A stretch of DNA of 64,000 nt from Jutongia huaianensis (GCF_014384985.1 NZ_JACRSX010000007.1:1-64000), one strand, 5' to 3'. Positions 18,122 through 27,432 are shown, counted from the stretch's first letter. A program made the numbers and translations. The notes: generated from the letters alone by a model not told the origin.

Positions 18122-19579
18122 TTAATCCAATTCATCACTTTCGTTTACCGCATTCATAACAGCTCTTGCTTTATTTAAGCACTCGTTATATTCACTCTCC
18201 GGAACACTATCTGCCACAATTCCGGCACCGGAGCGGACAAACACCTTACCATTCTTCTTGTAAGCAATACGGATTGCAATACAGGTGTCCAGGTTACCGG
18301 TAAAATCAATATATCCAATGGCTCCGCCGTAAATCCCACGTTTATTATTTTCCAGCTCATTGATAATCTCCATAGCACGTATCTTCGGGGCTCCGGAAAG
18401 GGTTCCTGCCGGAAGCACGGCATCTACCGCATCCAGACTGCAGCGATCCTCCCGGATCTGTCCTGCCACAGTAGAGCCAATGTGCATTACATGGGAATAT
18501 CGCTCAATGGACATATATTTTTCTACCTTGACGGTACCAAACTGACTAATTTTTCCCAGATCATTTCTTCCCAGATCTACCAGCATATTGTGCTCTGCTC
18601 TTTCCTTTTCATCAGAAAGAAGGATCCGCTCCAGCTCCCGGTCTTCCTCCTGCGTCTTTCCTCTCGGCTTCGTCCCTGCTAACGGGAAGGTATGTAAAAC
18701 ACCATCCTCCAGCTTTACCAATGTCTCCGGAGATGCTCCCGCCACTTCCATATCATCGCTGCTGAAATAGAACATATACGGTGAAGGATTGATGGTCCGG
18801 AGATGACGATAGGTATTTAACAGGCTTCCTTCATAATCTGCCTCCAGACGATTGGAAAGCACTACCTGAAAGATATCTCCCTCGTAAATATATTTCTTAG
18901 CCTTTTCTACCATGGCACAATACTCTTTCTCTGAAAAAAGTGCCCGGAAATCCGATGTGATCCTGCCCGGCTCAATCGTTGTCGGTATGCCCTCCCGGAT
19001 CAGTTTAATGATGTCCTCGATCTCTGCGGTGCATCTGGTATATTCTGCTTCAATATCCTCCATACGGGCATTGGCGATCACGATGATCTTCTGTCGCAGA
19101 TTGTCGAAAGCAATCACCTTATCAAACAGCATCAGATCCACATCCTTAAATCCTTCTGTGTCTTCGGCGTCCAGATTTAACTTCGGCTCACTGTACTTCA
19201 CATAATCATAGGAGAAATATCCCACCAGTCCACCGGTAAATGTCGGAAGTCCCTCCACCTTCGGACTGGTATATTCTTTTAACAGCTCCTTGATCCCTTC
19301 TCCCGGATGCTCCACTGTCTTTGTCTTCGTGCTGCCGTTGCGAATCGTCAAACTGCCGTTCATACAGGTAATCTCCATTTTAGGATCGTAACCCAGGAAT
19401 GTGTATCTGCCCCAACGCTCCTGATGTTCCACACTTTCCAGCATATAACAGTGTCTGCTGACACCCTTCAGAATACGAAGGACTTCAATGGGTGTCCGGA
19501 TATCCGAAAGAATCTCCTTGCTGATGGGAACTACCTTGTAGCCTTTTCCCAGTTCTTTTGCCTCGTCTAACGTAATCAT
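18122..19579 (-). CDS. trpE: Anthranilate synthase component I
   Basis: TrpE makes anthranilate from chorismate and is the feedback-controlled entry enzyme. The 485-residue protein has the N-terminal region with MLESVE (near the tryptophan-binding site) and the chorismate-binding domain with IFQVVLSNR, PSPYMFYF, GTKPRG, LVDLGRNDLG, LPAGTLSGAPKIRAMEII and RSGAGIVADS. I place the start at the second of two adjacent ATGs (19579), seven bases after an AGAGG site. The frame stays open another 34 codons upstream through a palindromic element, but that part has no protein-like character. Transcription is controlled by the Trp T-box at 19754-20045. Confidence 0.95.
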   Translation of the reverse strand: MITLDEAKELGKGYKVVPISKEILSDIRTPIEVLRILKGVSRHCYMLESVEHQERWGRYTFLGYDPKMEITCMNGSLTIRNGSTKTKTVEHPGEGIKELLKEYTSPKVEGLPTFTGGLVGYFSYDYVKYSEPKLNLDAEDTEGFKDVDLMLFDKVIAFDNLRQKIIVIANARMEDIEAEYTRCTAEIEDIIKLIREGIPTTIEPGRITSDFRALFSEKEYCAMVEKAKKYIYEGDIFQVVLSNRLEADYEGSLLNTYRHLRTINPSPYMFYFSSDDMEVAGASPETLVKLEDGVLHTFPLAGTKPRGKTQEEDRELERILLSDEKERAEHNMLVDLGRNDLGKISQFGTVKVEKYMSIERYSHVMHIGSTVAGQIREDRCSLDAVDAVLPAGTLSGAPKIRAMEIINELENNKRGIYGGAIGYIDFTGNLDTCIAIRIAYKKNGKVFVRSGAGIVADSVPESEYNECLNKARAVMNAVNESDELD

Positions 19580-19607
19580 CATTCCACCTCTTTCTTTTCG
19601 CCCGGCA

Positions 19608-19716
19608 TGGTTTCCTACACACTCAGAAAGAGTTTCGCTTGCGAAACTCTCCGCCTGCGGTGGGTCGCAGGAAAGCGACATCTTCCTATCCGCCGCAGCG
19701 CGATCCTCGCGGAGCG
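19608..19716 (-). repeat. Structured intergenic element between T-box and trpE
   Basis: On the minus strand this holds a GC-rich hairpin (CGCGAGGATCGCG), the motif GATAGGAAGATG, then a 9-bp hairpin AGAGTTTCG/CGAAACTCT followed by TTCTGAGTGTGTAGGAAACC. The hairpin-then-GAGTGTGTAGGAAA order matches the 88-bp repeats and their flanking terminators. It lies in the readthrough part of the trp leader. Confidence 0.55.
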
Positions 19717-19759
19717 TTTTTTATTTATAGGAAACGAGCAGTTTCCTATAAATAAAAAA
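19717..19759 (-). repeat. Perfect 43-bp palindrome after the trp T-box terminator
   Basis: Two 19-base arms (19717-19735 and 19741-19759) are exact reverse complements around the five-base loop at 19736-19740. Each arm contains TTTATAGGAAAC and a run of six T or A. One arm doubles as the T run of the T-box terminator. In a readthrough transcript this would fold into a long AU-rich hairpin before the trpE ribosome-binding site. Confidence 0.9.
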
Positions 19760-20045
19760 GTCCCTGACTATCACAGATATTGTGATAGTCAAGGACGGTA
19801 AATTCTATTAACCGCGGTGCCACCTTGCTTTATGGTTTCCCACACTCTCAGCGAAATACAATCATATTTCCGGCAACTGACGTATGCCCTCACGTCATGG
19901 AATACTCAGAAGAATCCTTCCTTTGACCATGCCCTCAGTGGTCCATTTAATGAATCGCATCTCCGCAGGTTCTCAGCAATCCCTGCTCTCTGTAGGCGCG
20001 TGCCTCATTTTTATCTCCACTTCAACGGTTTGAAATATTCGATTT
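19754..20045 (-). promoter_or_regulatory. T-box leader (tryptophan) controlling the trp operon
   Basis: T-box RNAs bind uncharged tRNA and switch from a terminator to an antiterminator. The T-box sequence AAGGTGGCACCGCGG (minus strand, 19812-19826) is canonical. Stem I shows the AGAGAG and GCTGAGAA distal elements, and its 3' side has specifier TGG followed by A (CCA at 19943-19945), closed by an AGTGG/CCACT stem, so it reads tRNA-Trp. The terminator is a 16-bp near-perfect stem at 19760-19796 followed by T6. Confidence 0.96.
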
Positions 20046-20051
20046 GTTTAT

Positions 20052-20079
20052 ATTATACTCCGATTTTCTGATTTGTCAA
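20052..20079 (-). promoter_or_regulatory. Promoter of the trp leader
   Basis: The minus strand carries perfect -35 TTGACA (20074-20079) and -10 TATAAT (20052-20057) with a 16-bp spacer, 28 bp past the ilvN stop codon. The trp operon is therefore independent of the ilv transcript upstream. Confidence 0.85.
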
Positions 20080-20106
20080 TCACTTTTCCGAGTAATTCGA
20101 TAGAGT

Positions 20107-20613
20107 TTAGCGGACACAGGTGGAGATTGCCTCGATCGCCACGCTGCCGCCGCGAACCACCTCGACCCGGTTGATAAATGTCTTTTTAAACAATTCTATC
20201 ATGTCATTATTATGCGCTTCTGTCTTGACACATTCCACCAGTACGGTATTCCGATCATAATCAACTACTTCCATCCCGAAGGTCTGCACGATCCGGAAAA
20301 TCTCCTGCTTGTCCTTTTCGCTGCAGCTATGAACCTTAATATATAACAGCTCCTTCTTACGGATCGGTATGTCCGTAAAATCAAGAACCTTAATAACCTC
20401 CACGCTCCGGTTTAACTGCTTGATGATCTGCTCGAAAGTAAGATCGTCGCAGGTCAGCCCTATGGTCATTCTTGAAATCGTAGGATCCTCGGTCATTCCC
20501 ACGGTCAGGGTGTCCAAGTTATAATTTTTACCGGAAAATAATCCGGACACTTTTGCCAATACACCGATCTGATTTTCTACATATGCAGAAATCACTCTTT
20601 TCTTTGTCTCCAT
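20107..20613 (-). CDS. ilvN: Acetolactate synthase small (regulatory) subunit
   Basis: This 168-residue subunit activates the catalytic subunit and confers valine feedback inhibition. It has an N-terminal ACT domain (VENQIGVLAKVSGLFSGKNYN, about residues 11-75) and the C-terminal ACT-like domain (about 88-165). Length and order match IlvN/IlvH. It lies 51 bp downstream of ilvB. Confidence 0.95.
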   Translation of the reverse strand: METKKRVISAYVENQIGVLAKVSGLFSGKNYNLDTLTVGMTEDPTISRMTIGLTCDDLTFEQIIKQLNRSVEVIKVLDFTDIPIRKKELLYIKVHSCSEKDKQEIFRIVQTFGMEVVDYDRNTVLVECVKTEAHNNDMIELFKKTFINRVEVVRGGSVAIEAISTCVR

Positions 20614-20664
20614 ATTTTCACCTCAGCCTTTCCTATCTCATATCTATTCGCATCTGAATTGCAT

Positions 20665-22386
20665 TTAAATCTCCAGGATCATATCGTCCAGCGAATTGCC
20701 TACCGGCACCATTGGAGCAACATTTGCTTCCCTCTCAATGATAAACTCTAACAGAGTTGGCGCATTCTTGTGAGAACGTGCAAATTCAAAGGCCTTTGGA
20801 ATATCCTTCTCATCGGTGATCCGCATGCCATATGCGTCGTAGCTCTCTGCCAGCTTTACAAAATCAGGACTGTATTTCGGACATTTTTTATTCGGATCCA
20901 TACAGTTATGCTGACAGCTTCTGCGATAGGTCAGACACGTACATGAATATCTCCTGTCGAAGAGCATCTGCTGCCACTGTCTTACATTCCCAAGATATCC
21001 GTTATTGAGAACGATCAGCGTCAATGGAATCTCCAGCGCAACTGCCGTTGCAAACTCCTGAATATTCATCTGCATACCGCCGTCTCCGGAAATCGCAAAG
21101 ACGTCTGCATCCGGGTTACCGAGCTTTGCACCGATTGCGGCAGGGAAGCCATACCCCATAGTTCCAAGACCTCCGGAGGTCAGAAGCTGGCGATTTCCCT
21201 CCAGCTCCAGAAACTGTGTGGTCCAAAGCTGGTTTTGTCCTACGTCTGTTGAAACGATCGGACGTTTATAATTCTCCGCAATATACTTAATGATCTTCTC
21301 CGGAGTCAGACCTTCATATCGCTCCATAGTGATCGGATATGTTTCTTTCCATTCCTTCAGCCTCTCTACCCACGATTCGATCTTTAACGGTGCAGCATAC
21401 TCCAGAATTTTCCGGATCGCCAGCTTTGCATCCGCTACGATCGGAACATCTACAACGATATTTTTTGAAATAGAAGCGGAATCAATATCAATATGAATGA
21501 TCTTGGCATTTTTGGCAAATTCACTGATCTTGCCGGTGATGCGGTCGTTGAAACGGGTACCGATAGAGAAGAGTACATCGCACTCACTGACTGCATGATT
21601 TGCCGCATAGCTTCCGTGAATACCGATATTTCCCATATAAAGAGGATGACTGGTAGGAATCGCCCCCTTACCCATGATCGTTGTAATCACCGGCGCACCG
21701 GTAAGCTCCACAAGCTTTTTCATATCCTCATTGGCACCTGAAATATTGACACCACCGCCCAACAGGAATAACGGTTTTTTCGCTTTCTTCAATAAAGAGA
21801 CCGCCTTCTTCACCTGACCTACATGGACGCTTTCATTCGGCTTATATCCACGGATATTTACCTCCTCCGGATACTCCTCATCTCCCATAGCCACCTGGAT
21901 ATCCTTTGGCAGATCCACCACAACAGGACCCGGTCTGCCTGTTCTCGCAATATAGAATGCTTCCTTGATGATCCTTCCCAGATCCTCTCTCTTTCGCACA
22001 GTCACAGCATATTTACAGATATTCCGGGTGATTCCGACGATATCTACCTCCTGAAAAGCATCATTTCCCATGAGTCCTAACGGCACCTGTCCGGTAAAGC
22101 AGACTAACGGCACACTGTCATAGTTGGCTGTCGCAATTCCGGTCACAAGGTTGGTTGCTCCCGGTCCGCTTGTCACAAGACAGACGCCAACCTTTCCTGT
22201 GGATCTGGCATATCCGTCCGCCGCATGGATCAATGCCTGCTCATGTCTTGGAAGTATCATTTCAATCTCATGTTCATCATAAAGTGCATCAAAAAGATCG
22301 ACTGCCTGACCTCCCGGATATGCAAACAGAGTGTCAACTCCTTCTGCTTTCAGCGCTTTTACAAATAATTCTGTACCTTTGATCAT
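20665..22386 (-). CDS. ilvB: Acetolactate synthase large (catalytic) subunit
   Basis: IlvB joins two pyruvates (or pyruvate and 2-oxobutyrate) in the first common step of branched-chain amino acid synthesis, using thiamine diphosphate. The 573-residue protein shows the ThDP glutamate in FAYPGGQAVDLFDAL, the RHEQAL stretch, the FAD-binding middle domain (MGNIGIHGSYAANHAV), and the metal-binding motif SGDGGMQMN with LNNGYLG near the C terminus. An unusual cysteine cluster (CTCLTYRRSCQHNCMD, about residues 487-502) replaces part of the variable loop before the C-terminal tail. ATG 22386 follows a GGGG site. Control is by the T-box at 22442-22762. Confidence 0.95.
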   Translation of the reverse strand: MIKGTELFVKALKAEGVDTLFAYPGGQAVDLFDALYDEHEIEMILPRHEQALIHAADGYARSTGKVGVCLVTSGPGATNLVTGIATANYDSVPLVCFTGQVPLGLMGNDAFQEVDIVGITRNICKYAVTVRKREDLGRIIKEAFYIARTGRPGPVVVDLPKDIQVAMGDEEYPEEVNIRGYKPNESVHVGQVKKAVSLLKKAKKPLFLLGGGVNISGANEDMKKLVELTGAPVITTIMGKGAIPTSHPLYMGNIGIHGSYAANHAVSECDVLFSIGTRFNDRITGKISEFAKNAKIIHIDIDSASISKNIVVDVPIVADAKLAIRKILEYAAPLKIESWVERLKEWKETYPITMERYEGLTPEKIIKYIAENYKRPIVSTDVGQNQLWTTQFLELEGNRQLLTSGGLGTMGYGFPAAIGAKLGNPDADVFAISGDGGMQMNIQEFATAVALEIPLTLIVLNNGYLGNVRQWQQMLFDRRYSCTCLTYRRSCQHNCMDPNKKCPKYSPDFVKLAESYDAYGMRITDEKDIPKAFEFARSHKNAPTLLEFIIEREANVAPMVPVGNSLDDMILEI

Positions 22387-22441
22387 CTTATTGCCCCTTT
22401 CTATCTCATACAGGAAATGAAACATTTCCTAAATTAAGGTA

Positions 22442-22762
22442 AAAAAAATCCTAAGCCTTACGACTTAGGACGAATATACTCCGTGTTACCACCTAACTTC
22501 GGGAAATTTGTCAGGACGGCCGAAAATCCGCCACGGTAAGTCTCCCGCACTCTGCCGGCACGCAGATACATGTTATATACCTGATATACCGTTCCCCTGT
22601 AACGGTGGGAATCCGTTGGATGCTACTAAGGATATGCTCCTGTTCGTTCCACTGCTCAAAGGCTACTTCCATACAGTCAGAATAAGAACTTTCACCGGTC
22701 GTTCTCTCTCTCCAAATCTGAAAAGTATGTACTCCTCCTCGTCATCGCTTTTTCTTATACTT
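22442..22762 (-). promoter_or_regulatory. T-box leader of ilvBN (specifier probably GUA, valine)
   Basis: The T-box AGGTGGTAACACGG is at 22482-22495 (minus strand), followed by a terminator stem CCTAAGTCGTAAGGCTTAGG (22451-22470) and eight T. Stem I has AGAGAG and a GGTGAAAG distal loop. On its 3' side, after the CATAC/GTATG helix, the order is GAA, GTA, G, then CCTTT, opposite AGTA; by analogy with the trp leader this makes GTA (Val) the specifier. The T-box is certain; the valine reading is my inference from hand folding. Confidence 0.9.
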
Positions 22763-22768
22763 TCAAGA

Positions 22769-22797
22769 ATAATACTCTTTTTTGTCTCTTATGTCAA
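22769..22797 (-). promoter_or_regulatory. Promoter of the ilv leader
   Basis: The minus strand carries -35 TTGACA (22792-22797), a 17-bp spacer and -10 TATTAT (22769-22774), just upstream of T-box stem I. Confidence 0.8.
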
Positions 22798-22861
22798 GAG
22801 AAATGTTCTTTAAATCCATTCTTTAAATCATCCGGCTGTCTCAATTCACCCGCGGAAGCTT

Positions 22862-23629
22862 TTATTTTACAAACAGCATCAGAAAATCCACCGGCAAAAA
22901 CTTTGCCAGAATCCGAAAGCCCTTCATCAGCGAACCATACACAGAAACGCTGCGGCCATGTTTTGCGTCCACCAGTGCCTGATACACCACCCGGTCTGCC
23001 CTTGCCATGGTCAGCTTTTTGTATAGCTTGACGGCTTCATATGTCTCTGCAATATCAAAGAATTCTGTCTTGACCGGTCCCGGACATACGGCCGTCACGG
23101 TAATGCCCCTGCCCGCAAGCTCTCTGCCCAAAGCCCTGGAAAAGCTTAACACATAAGATTTGCTGGCTGCATAAACAGCAAAGCCCGGCTGTGGCATAAA
23201 TGCTGCTGAGGAAGCCATCTGTATGATCTGCCCCTGCTCTGTCATATAAGGAAGTGTGATATGGGTCACAGCCGTCAGTGCCCGGCAGTTAGTATCCACC
23301 ATACCGGTACAGTCCTCCTCTTTCATTTTCCCAATCTTTCCAATGATGCCAAAGCCTGCTGCATTTACAAGGATACGAACTCTCGGCTGTTCCTCCGCCA
23401 GAGCCTTCTCCAGTGTATCAATGCCCTCCTGCCGGCTCAAATCCAATGCAAGGATCTTCACCCTGCGTCCCAAAAGCTTCTCCTGCAGCTCCTCCAGTCT
23501 TTCCCTCCTTCTGGCAACGATCCAGAACTCATGAATGCTTGGATAATTCTGTGCGATCTGAACTGCAAACTCCCTGCCCATCCCGGAGGAAGCTCCTGTA
23601 ATAATTGCTACGTTTCCTTTTTTCCCCAT
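22862..23629 (-). CDS. Short-chain dehydrogenase/reductase
   Basis: The 255-residue protein has the SDR fold: NAD(P)-binding TGASSGMG (11-18), NAAG, the catalytic Ser in MASSAAF and YAASK (Tyr and Lys of the active site), followed by PGPVKTEFF. An Arg pair after strand 2 (VARRRERL) suggests NADP preference. The substrate is unknown; it resembles DltE/YqjQ-like short-chain enzymes. The start overlaps the end of the LtaS-like gene by 22 bases, so the two are probably coupled and the enzyme may act on envelope metabolism (inference). Confidence 0.88.
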   Translation of the reverse strand: MGKKGNVAIITGASSGMGREFAVQIAQNYPSIHEFWIVARRRERLEELQEKLLGRRVKILALDLSRQEGIDTLEKALAEEQPRVRILVNAAGFGIIGKIGKMKEEDCTGMVDTNCRALTAVTHITLPYMTEQGQIIQMASSAAFMPQPGFAVYAASKSYVLSFSRALGRELAGRGITVTAVCPGPVKTEFFDIAETYEAVKLYKKLTMARADRVVYQALVDAKHGRSVSVYGSLMKGFRILAKFLPVDFLMLFVK

Positions 23630-25482
23630 ATCATCTTCTCCTTTAACTGGTAGTGTGCATCCTTTCGATGTTCCTCATCAAAAAGATAATTATATTGAAG
23701 TATACGGTACTCTTTGATCCATTCCTGCAGCTCCGCATCCGCCTCATCCAGGTCATCCCAGCTATAAAGATTTCCCTGTCGGTCGTAGAAGCCATTAGCG
23801 GTGATGGACGGGATATATTGATACATATCCAACAGAAAATTCTGATAATCCGTCAATTTCAGGCCCGCCGTCTCTGTCATCAGCGTAGACAGATAGTTAA
23901 TTGAAATCTGCGGGATCTCGGCCGCCCGGATATCATAATTGGCCCAGATCATAAACGGCACCTGATACCGCTTCATCGCATCCTTCTGTGACAGATCATC
24001 CGGCATCTCTCCCATGACATTTTTATAAAAATAATCCGGCAAATGCGGCTGGTGATCTCCAAACAATACGATGATCACAGGCTCCTTTACCTTCTCAAAA
24101 TAAGTGATCAGTTCTTTCAGCGCATCGTCTGACATTTTGATCAGGGAAAGATACTGTTCTGCCTCCGGCTGTAATGTCATACTTGTTAGTTTTACCGGAT
24201 TTTCAAAGGTATAATCCGTATCATCATAAGAGCTGTGATTCTGCATCGTCACGTTAAAGAGACAAAGAGAGCTTCCTTCCTTTTTGTTTTCATACAGAGA
24301 TTCCAGCATTTCGTAGTCTGACGCATCGGAAATGTATTTGCGCACCAGCAATGGATTTTTGAAATCATCAATATTGAGAAACTCATCCATATGAAGAAGA
24401 GGATATACTCTGTTGCGATTGTATCCGGATGGATTATAAGGATGGATCGCTACTGCTTTGTCATAGCCCTCCTGTGTCTTGATATTGCTGACAACATTGG
24501 GCAGATAATCCTTGATGTACTGCAGGTATGGATTGCCCGGCAGAAATGCTTTGGTGCATCCCGTCAGGAATTCAAATTCAGAATTGGCAGTATAACCACC
24601 ATATACGGAGGAGTCCGCATAACCACGGATCGTATTCTTTTTCAGGCTGTTAAAAAACGGCAGATATGCCTGATCCGTTTCAAACCTTCCCAATACACTG
24701 AGATCTGAAAATGACTCATTCATGATCATAATAAGGTTTGGCGACTTGGCGGAACCGGCATGAGATGCCAGCACACTATTGGTAGTGGAAGCCTTTTGAT
24801 ACCGTGACAGGATCTCGTCAGCCTTTGCCGGCGAATACCCATCCGGCTTCTCTACCTTTGCATTTCCGGCATTCGCCGTAACATACAGAAGATATCCATA
24901 ATCGGACATCCCTATACTGTGATCCCAGGTCAGATTTGTGACGTCACCAAAAAATCCCTGCCCCAGATTGATCCATACAAAAAAGACAACACCGGCTGCC
25001 GCTCCCACCACCGATGCAATTCCCTGACGGATGCTTTTCCCGTGTGAACGGGATGGCGTGATCACCACACACAGCACAATAAAAGCAAGTCCCAGGACCA
25101 GGCCAAGCCATAGCTGCGGAGAGCCATGGTATTTGTACTCTCCTGCCACATTTGCCGCTGTTTTTACAGCATAAATATCCATATAGACAATGCCATATCC
25201 CCGGAAGGCATCGACAAAATAATTTGCCATACCTAATATCAGCACAAATACTCCTGACAGGAGAAATGTGAATCTCAACCATCGTGTCAATGACACGATG
25301 ATGAGATTCACCCCCATCAGGAGCATAATATTTTTGATACTATATTCTAATCCAATACTGACAATGTCACCATCCAGAAACGCCTCGATGATCACATATT
25401 CCACAAAGGACAATGCCACAAACAGGATCGTCTGAAACCAACACTGTCTGCAGAAGCTGTCCCAGCCAGTCTCTTCCTTCAT
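23608..25482 (-). CDS. LTA synthase-family membrane sulfatase (phosphoglycerol transferase)
   Basis: The 624-residue protein has about five N-terminal membrane segments (residues 12-190) and an extracellular sulfatase-like domain. The metal ligand Glu256 (MNESFSD) and the predicted nucleophile Thr298 (YGGYTANSEFEFLTG) match LtaS, and FGDHQPHLPD near residue 470 supplies further metal ligands. The family transfers glycerol phosphate from phosphatidylglycerol to lipoteichoic acid or related glycolipids. It lies 22 bp downstream of htrA and overlaps the SDR gene. Other members modify glycans, so the acceptor is not certain. Confidence 0.88.
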   Translation of the reverse strand: MKEETGWDSFCRQCWFQTILFVALSFVEYVIIEAFLDGDIVSIGLEYSIKNIMLLMGVNLIIVSLTRWLRFTFLLSGVFVLILGMANYFVDAFRGYGIVYMDIYAVKTAANVAGEYKYHGSPQLWLGLVLGLAFIVLCVVITPSRSHGKSIRQGIASVVGAAAGVVFFVWINLGQGFFGDVTNLTWDHSIGMSDYGYLLYVTANAGNAKVEKPDGYSPAKADEILSRYQKASTTNSVLASHAGSAKSPNLIMIMNESFSDLSVLGRFETDQAYLPFFNSLKKNTIRGYADSSVYGGYTANSEFEFLTGCTKAFLPGNPYLQYIKDYLPNVVSNIKTQEGYDKAVAIHPYNPSGYNRNRVYPLLHMDEFLNIDDFKNPLLVRKYISDASDYEMLESLYENKKEGSSLCLFNVTMQNHSSYDDTDYTFENPVKLTSMTLQPEAEQYLSLIKMSDDALKELITYFEKVKEPVIIVLFGDHQPHLPDYFYKNVMGEMPDDLSQKDAMKRYQVPFMIWANYDIRAAEIPQISINYLSTLMTETAGLKLTDYQNFLLDMYQYIPSITANGFYDRQGNLYSWDDLDEADAELQEWIKEYRILQYNYLFDEEHRKDAHYQLKEKMIWGKKET

Positions 25483-25504
25483 GATTCATTCCCCAATCTA
25501 TCTG

Positions 25505-27292
25505 TTAATTTCCAAATCCCGGAAAGAGACTTCCCCAGCCGTCAGAAAAATCATCACTGTCACTTTCACCGGAGTTGTCATTTCCATCGGCCCCCCCCTG
25601 TGAGTTCCCCTGATCCCCGGAATTATTATCGGAGCCGTTATTGCCGGAATTGTTATTGGAGCTCTCACCGGAATTATCCTTTCCGCTCTGAAGGCCATTT
25701 AAGGAGCCGGAACCCTGCAGTGTCACATCAAGCTCTTTCTCTACATAGCTGCCGTTATCACTACGTTTCAACGTAATCTTTACCTTTGTCCCTTTTTTGT
25801 AGCTGTTGGCTTTCTCTTTCAGGCTTTCAATGGTTGTTACCTTGATACCGTTGATGGCTGTGATAATATCTCCCTGCTTGATACCTGCTTTGTCAGCTGC
25901 ACCATCCTTGGATACCTCAGCCACATAAACGCCCTCCGGCATATTAAAGTTGGATGCCTCCTCTGTGACAGTCTTACCGCTGATACCAAGATAACCCTTT
26001 TGGGCATCGGTAAGTACTTCCCGGTTCATAAGCTCATCGATGATCGGTGTTGCCTCGGAGATCGGAATGGAATATCCTACACCCTCAACAGAAGAAGCGG
26101 CAATCTTGGAAGAATTGATACCGATAACCTCTCCCCTCATATTCAGCAAAGGTCCTCCACTATTACCGGGATTGATCGCAGCATCTGTCTGAATGACTTT
26201 CATCTTGCTGCTCTGTGTGCTTCCATCCTCACTCTGCTCCGTAATCTCCCTGTCCTTGGCACTGACATAGCCCACTGTCACAGACTGGCCATATCCCAAA
26301 GCATTACCAATAGCAACTACCATCTCGCCGACCTTGCTCTCGGAGGAATCTCCCAAAGTGGAGATGCGGATGGAATTTAATGTGGATTTCTTTATATCCT
26401 TCAGCTTCACAGCAATCACCGCCAGATCCGCAGATGAATCATTTCCCTTTGTCTTGGCATCGTATACTTCTTCGTCAATAAACTGTACGGAAATTGCCTT
26501 TGCCCCGTCAACAACATGGTTGTTCGTTGCGATCAGAAGCTCGGTATCATTCTTACCCACGATAAAGCCTGTGCCTGCGCTGACCTCATCCTGCCCCTGA
26601 TAATACTGTCCAAACAGATCATACGAGCCTTCTCCTTCTGTGGTACTGGTAATAGATACGATCGAAGGCATGGTCTGCTGTGCAATGCCGGACACATCCG
26701 CCGTTCCGATCGCTGTGCCGGATGCTGCATTGGTGTATTTTACATTGTCTGTAGTATAAGCGATCTGCTGTCCCCCTGTAATATCGACTCCCAGCACCCT
26801 GCCTGAGAAATAACATACTCCCTGAAAACAAACGGCTGCAACAACACCAAACAATATAGCAAGACCCGCACATGCCGCAATTTTCTTTCCACTGATAAAA
26901 TGTTTTTTGTCCTTGTCCGGAGCATCATTCTGACCCGACGGCTGTCCATAAGTCTGCTGCTGATCATTTCTCATCTGCTGGTTCCCCATAGAGGTCCAGC
27001 CATCACGATCCTTTTCCGATGTCTCTGCATTGGCATCGCCTGATGTTTCCTGCGTCTGGGCAGTCTCACCGGCGGTGCTTTGTGCTGCACCTGCCGATGT
27101 CGCATTTTCACTGGCATGATAGTCTCCGGAGCTGGTAGCCTCCGGCTTGTGATCTCTATAGGAATAACTGTAAACCGAGCTGTTCTGCTCTTCCCCGGCC
27201 GGTTTTACCGTATCTTCACTCTTTTCCATAGGATTCCCATACTCTCCGGTATACTGGTTGGTATCCTGTGTATCCTGATTCTTTTCTTCCAT
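25505..27292 (-). CDS. HtrA/DegP-type membrane-anchored serine protease
   Basis: The 595-residue protein has a long acidic, Gln/Asn/Thr-rich cytoplasmic N terminus (1-130), one membrane segment (about 137-163), a trypsin-like domain with the triad His259 (TNNHVVDGA), Asp289 (SSADLAVIA) and Ser378 (NPGNSGGP), and one PDZ domain (about 435-530). The tail (about 535-595) is a low-complexity Ser/Gly/Asn/Asp stretch. Such proteases deal with misfolded exported proteins. I chose ATG 27292 (MEEKNQDTQD) over the longer frame. It heads the htrA, ltaS-like, SDR unit and is divergent from the sugar-transferase operon. Confidence 0.92.
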   Translation of the reverse strand: MEEKNQDTQDTNQYTGEYGNPMEKSEDTVKPAGEEQNSSVYSYSYRDHKPEATSSGDYHASENATSAGAAQSTAGETAQTQETSGDANAETSEKDRDGWTSMGNQQMRNDQQQTYGQPSGQNDAPDKDKKHFISGKKIAACAGLAILFGVVAAVCFQGVCYFSGRVLGVDITGGQQIAYTTDNVKYTNAASGTAIGTADVSGIAQQTMPSIVSITSTTEGEGSYDLFGQYYQGQDEVSAGTGFIVGKNDTELLIATNNHVVDGAKAISVQFIDEEVYDAKTKGNDSSADLAVIAVKLKDIKKSTLNSIRISTLGDSSESKVGEMVVAIGNALGYGQSVTVGYVSAKDREITEQSEDGSTQSSKMKVIQTDAAINPGNSGGPLLNMRGEVIGINSSKIAASSVEGVGYSIPISEATPIIDELMNREVLTDAQKGYLGISGKTVTEEASNFNMPEGVYVAEVSKDGAADKAGIKQGDIITAINGIKVTTIESLKEKANSYKKGTKVKITLKRSDNGSYVEKELDVTLQGSGSLNGLQSGKDNSGESSNNNSGNNGSDNNSGDQGNSQGGADGNDNSGESDSDDFSDGWGSLFPGFGN

Positions 27293-27432
27293 ATCGTGTA
27301 ACCTGCCTTTCATTCTTTTGAAAGAACCAATCTGTGGTCTTTCTCCCTCCATATCTACTGCATAAGTCTAACAGTGATTTGTGACCTACTTGTGAAAAAC
27401 TAATAAAAATTTTGTTCCTTTTCGAAATAATA

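Noticed and set aside
19580..19681. A 34-codon N-terminal extension of trpE
   Set aside because: It reads through palindromic sequence, has no similarity to TrpE N termini, and the ribosome site is located next to the ATG at 19579.
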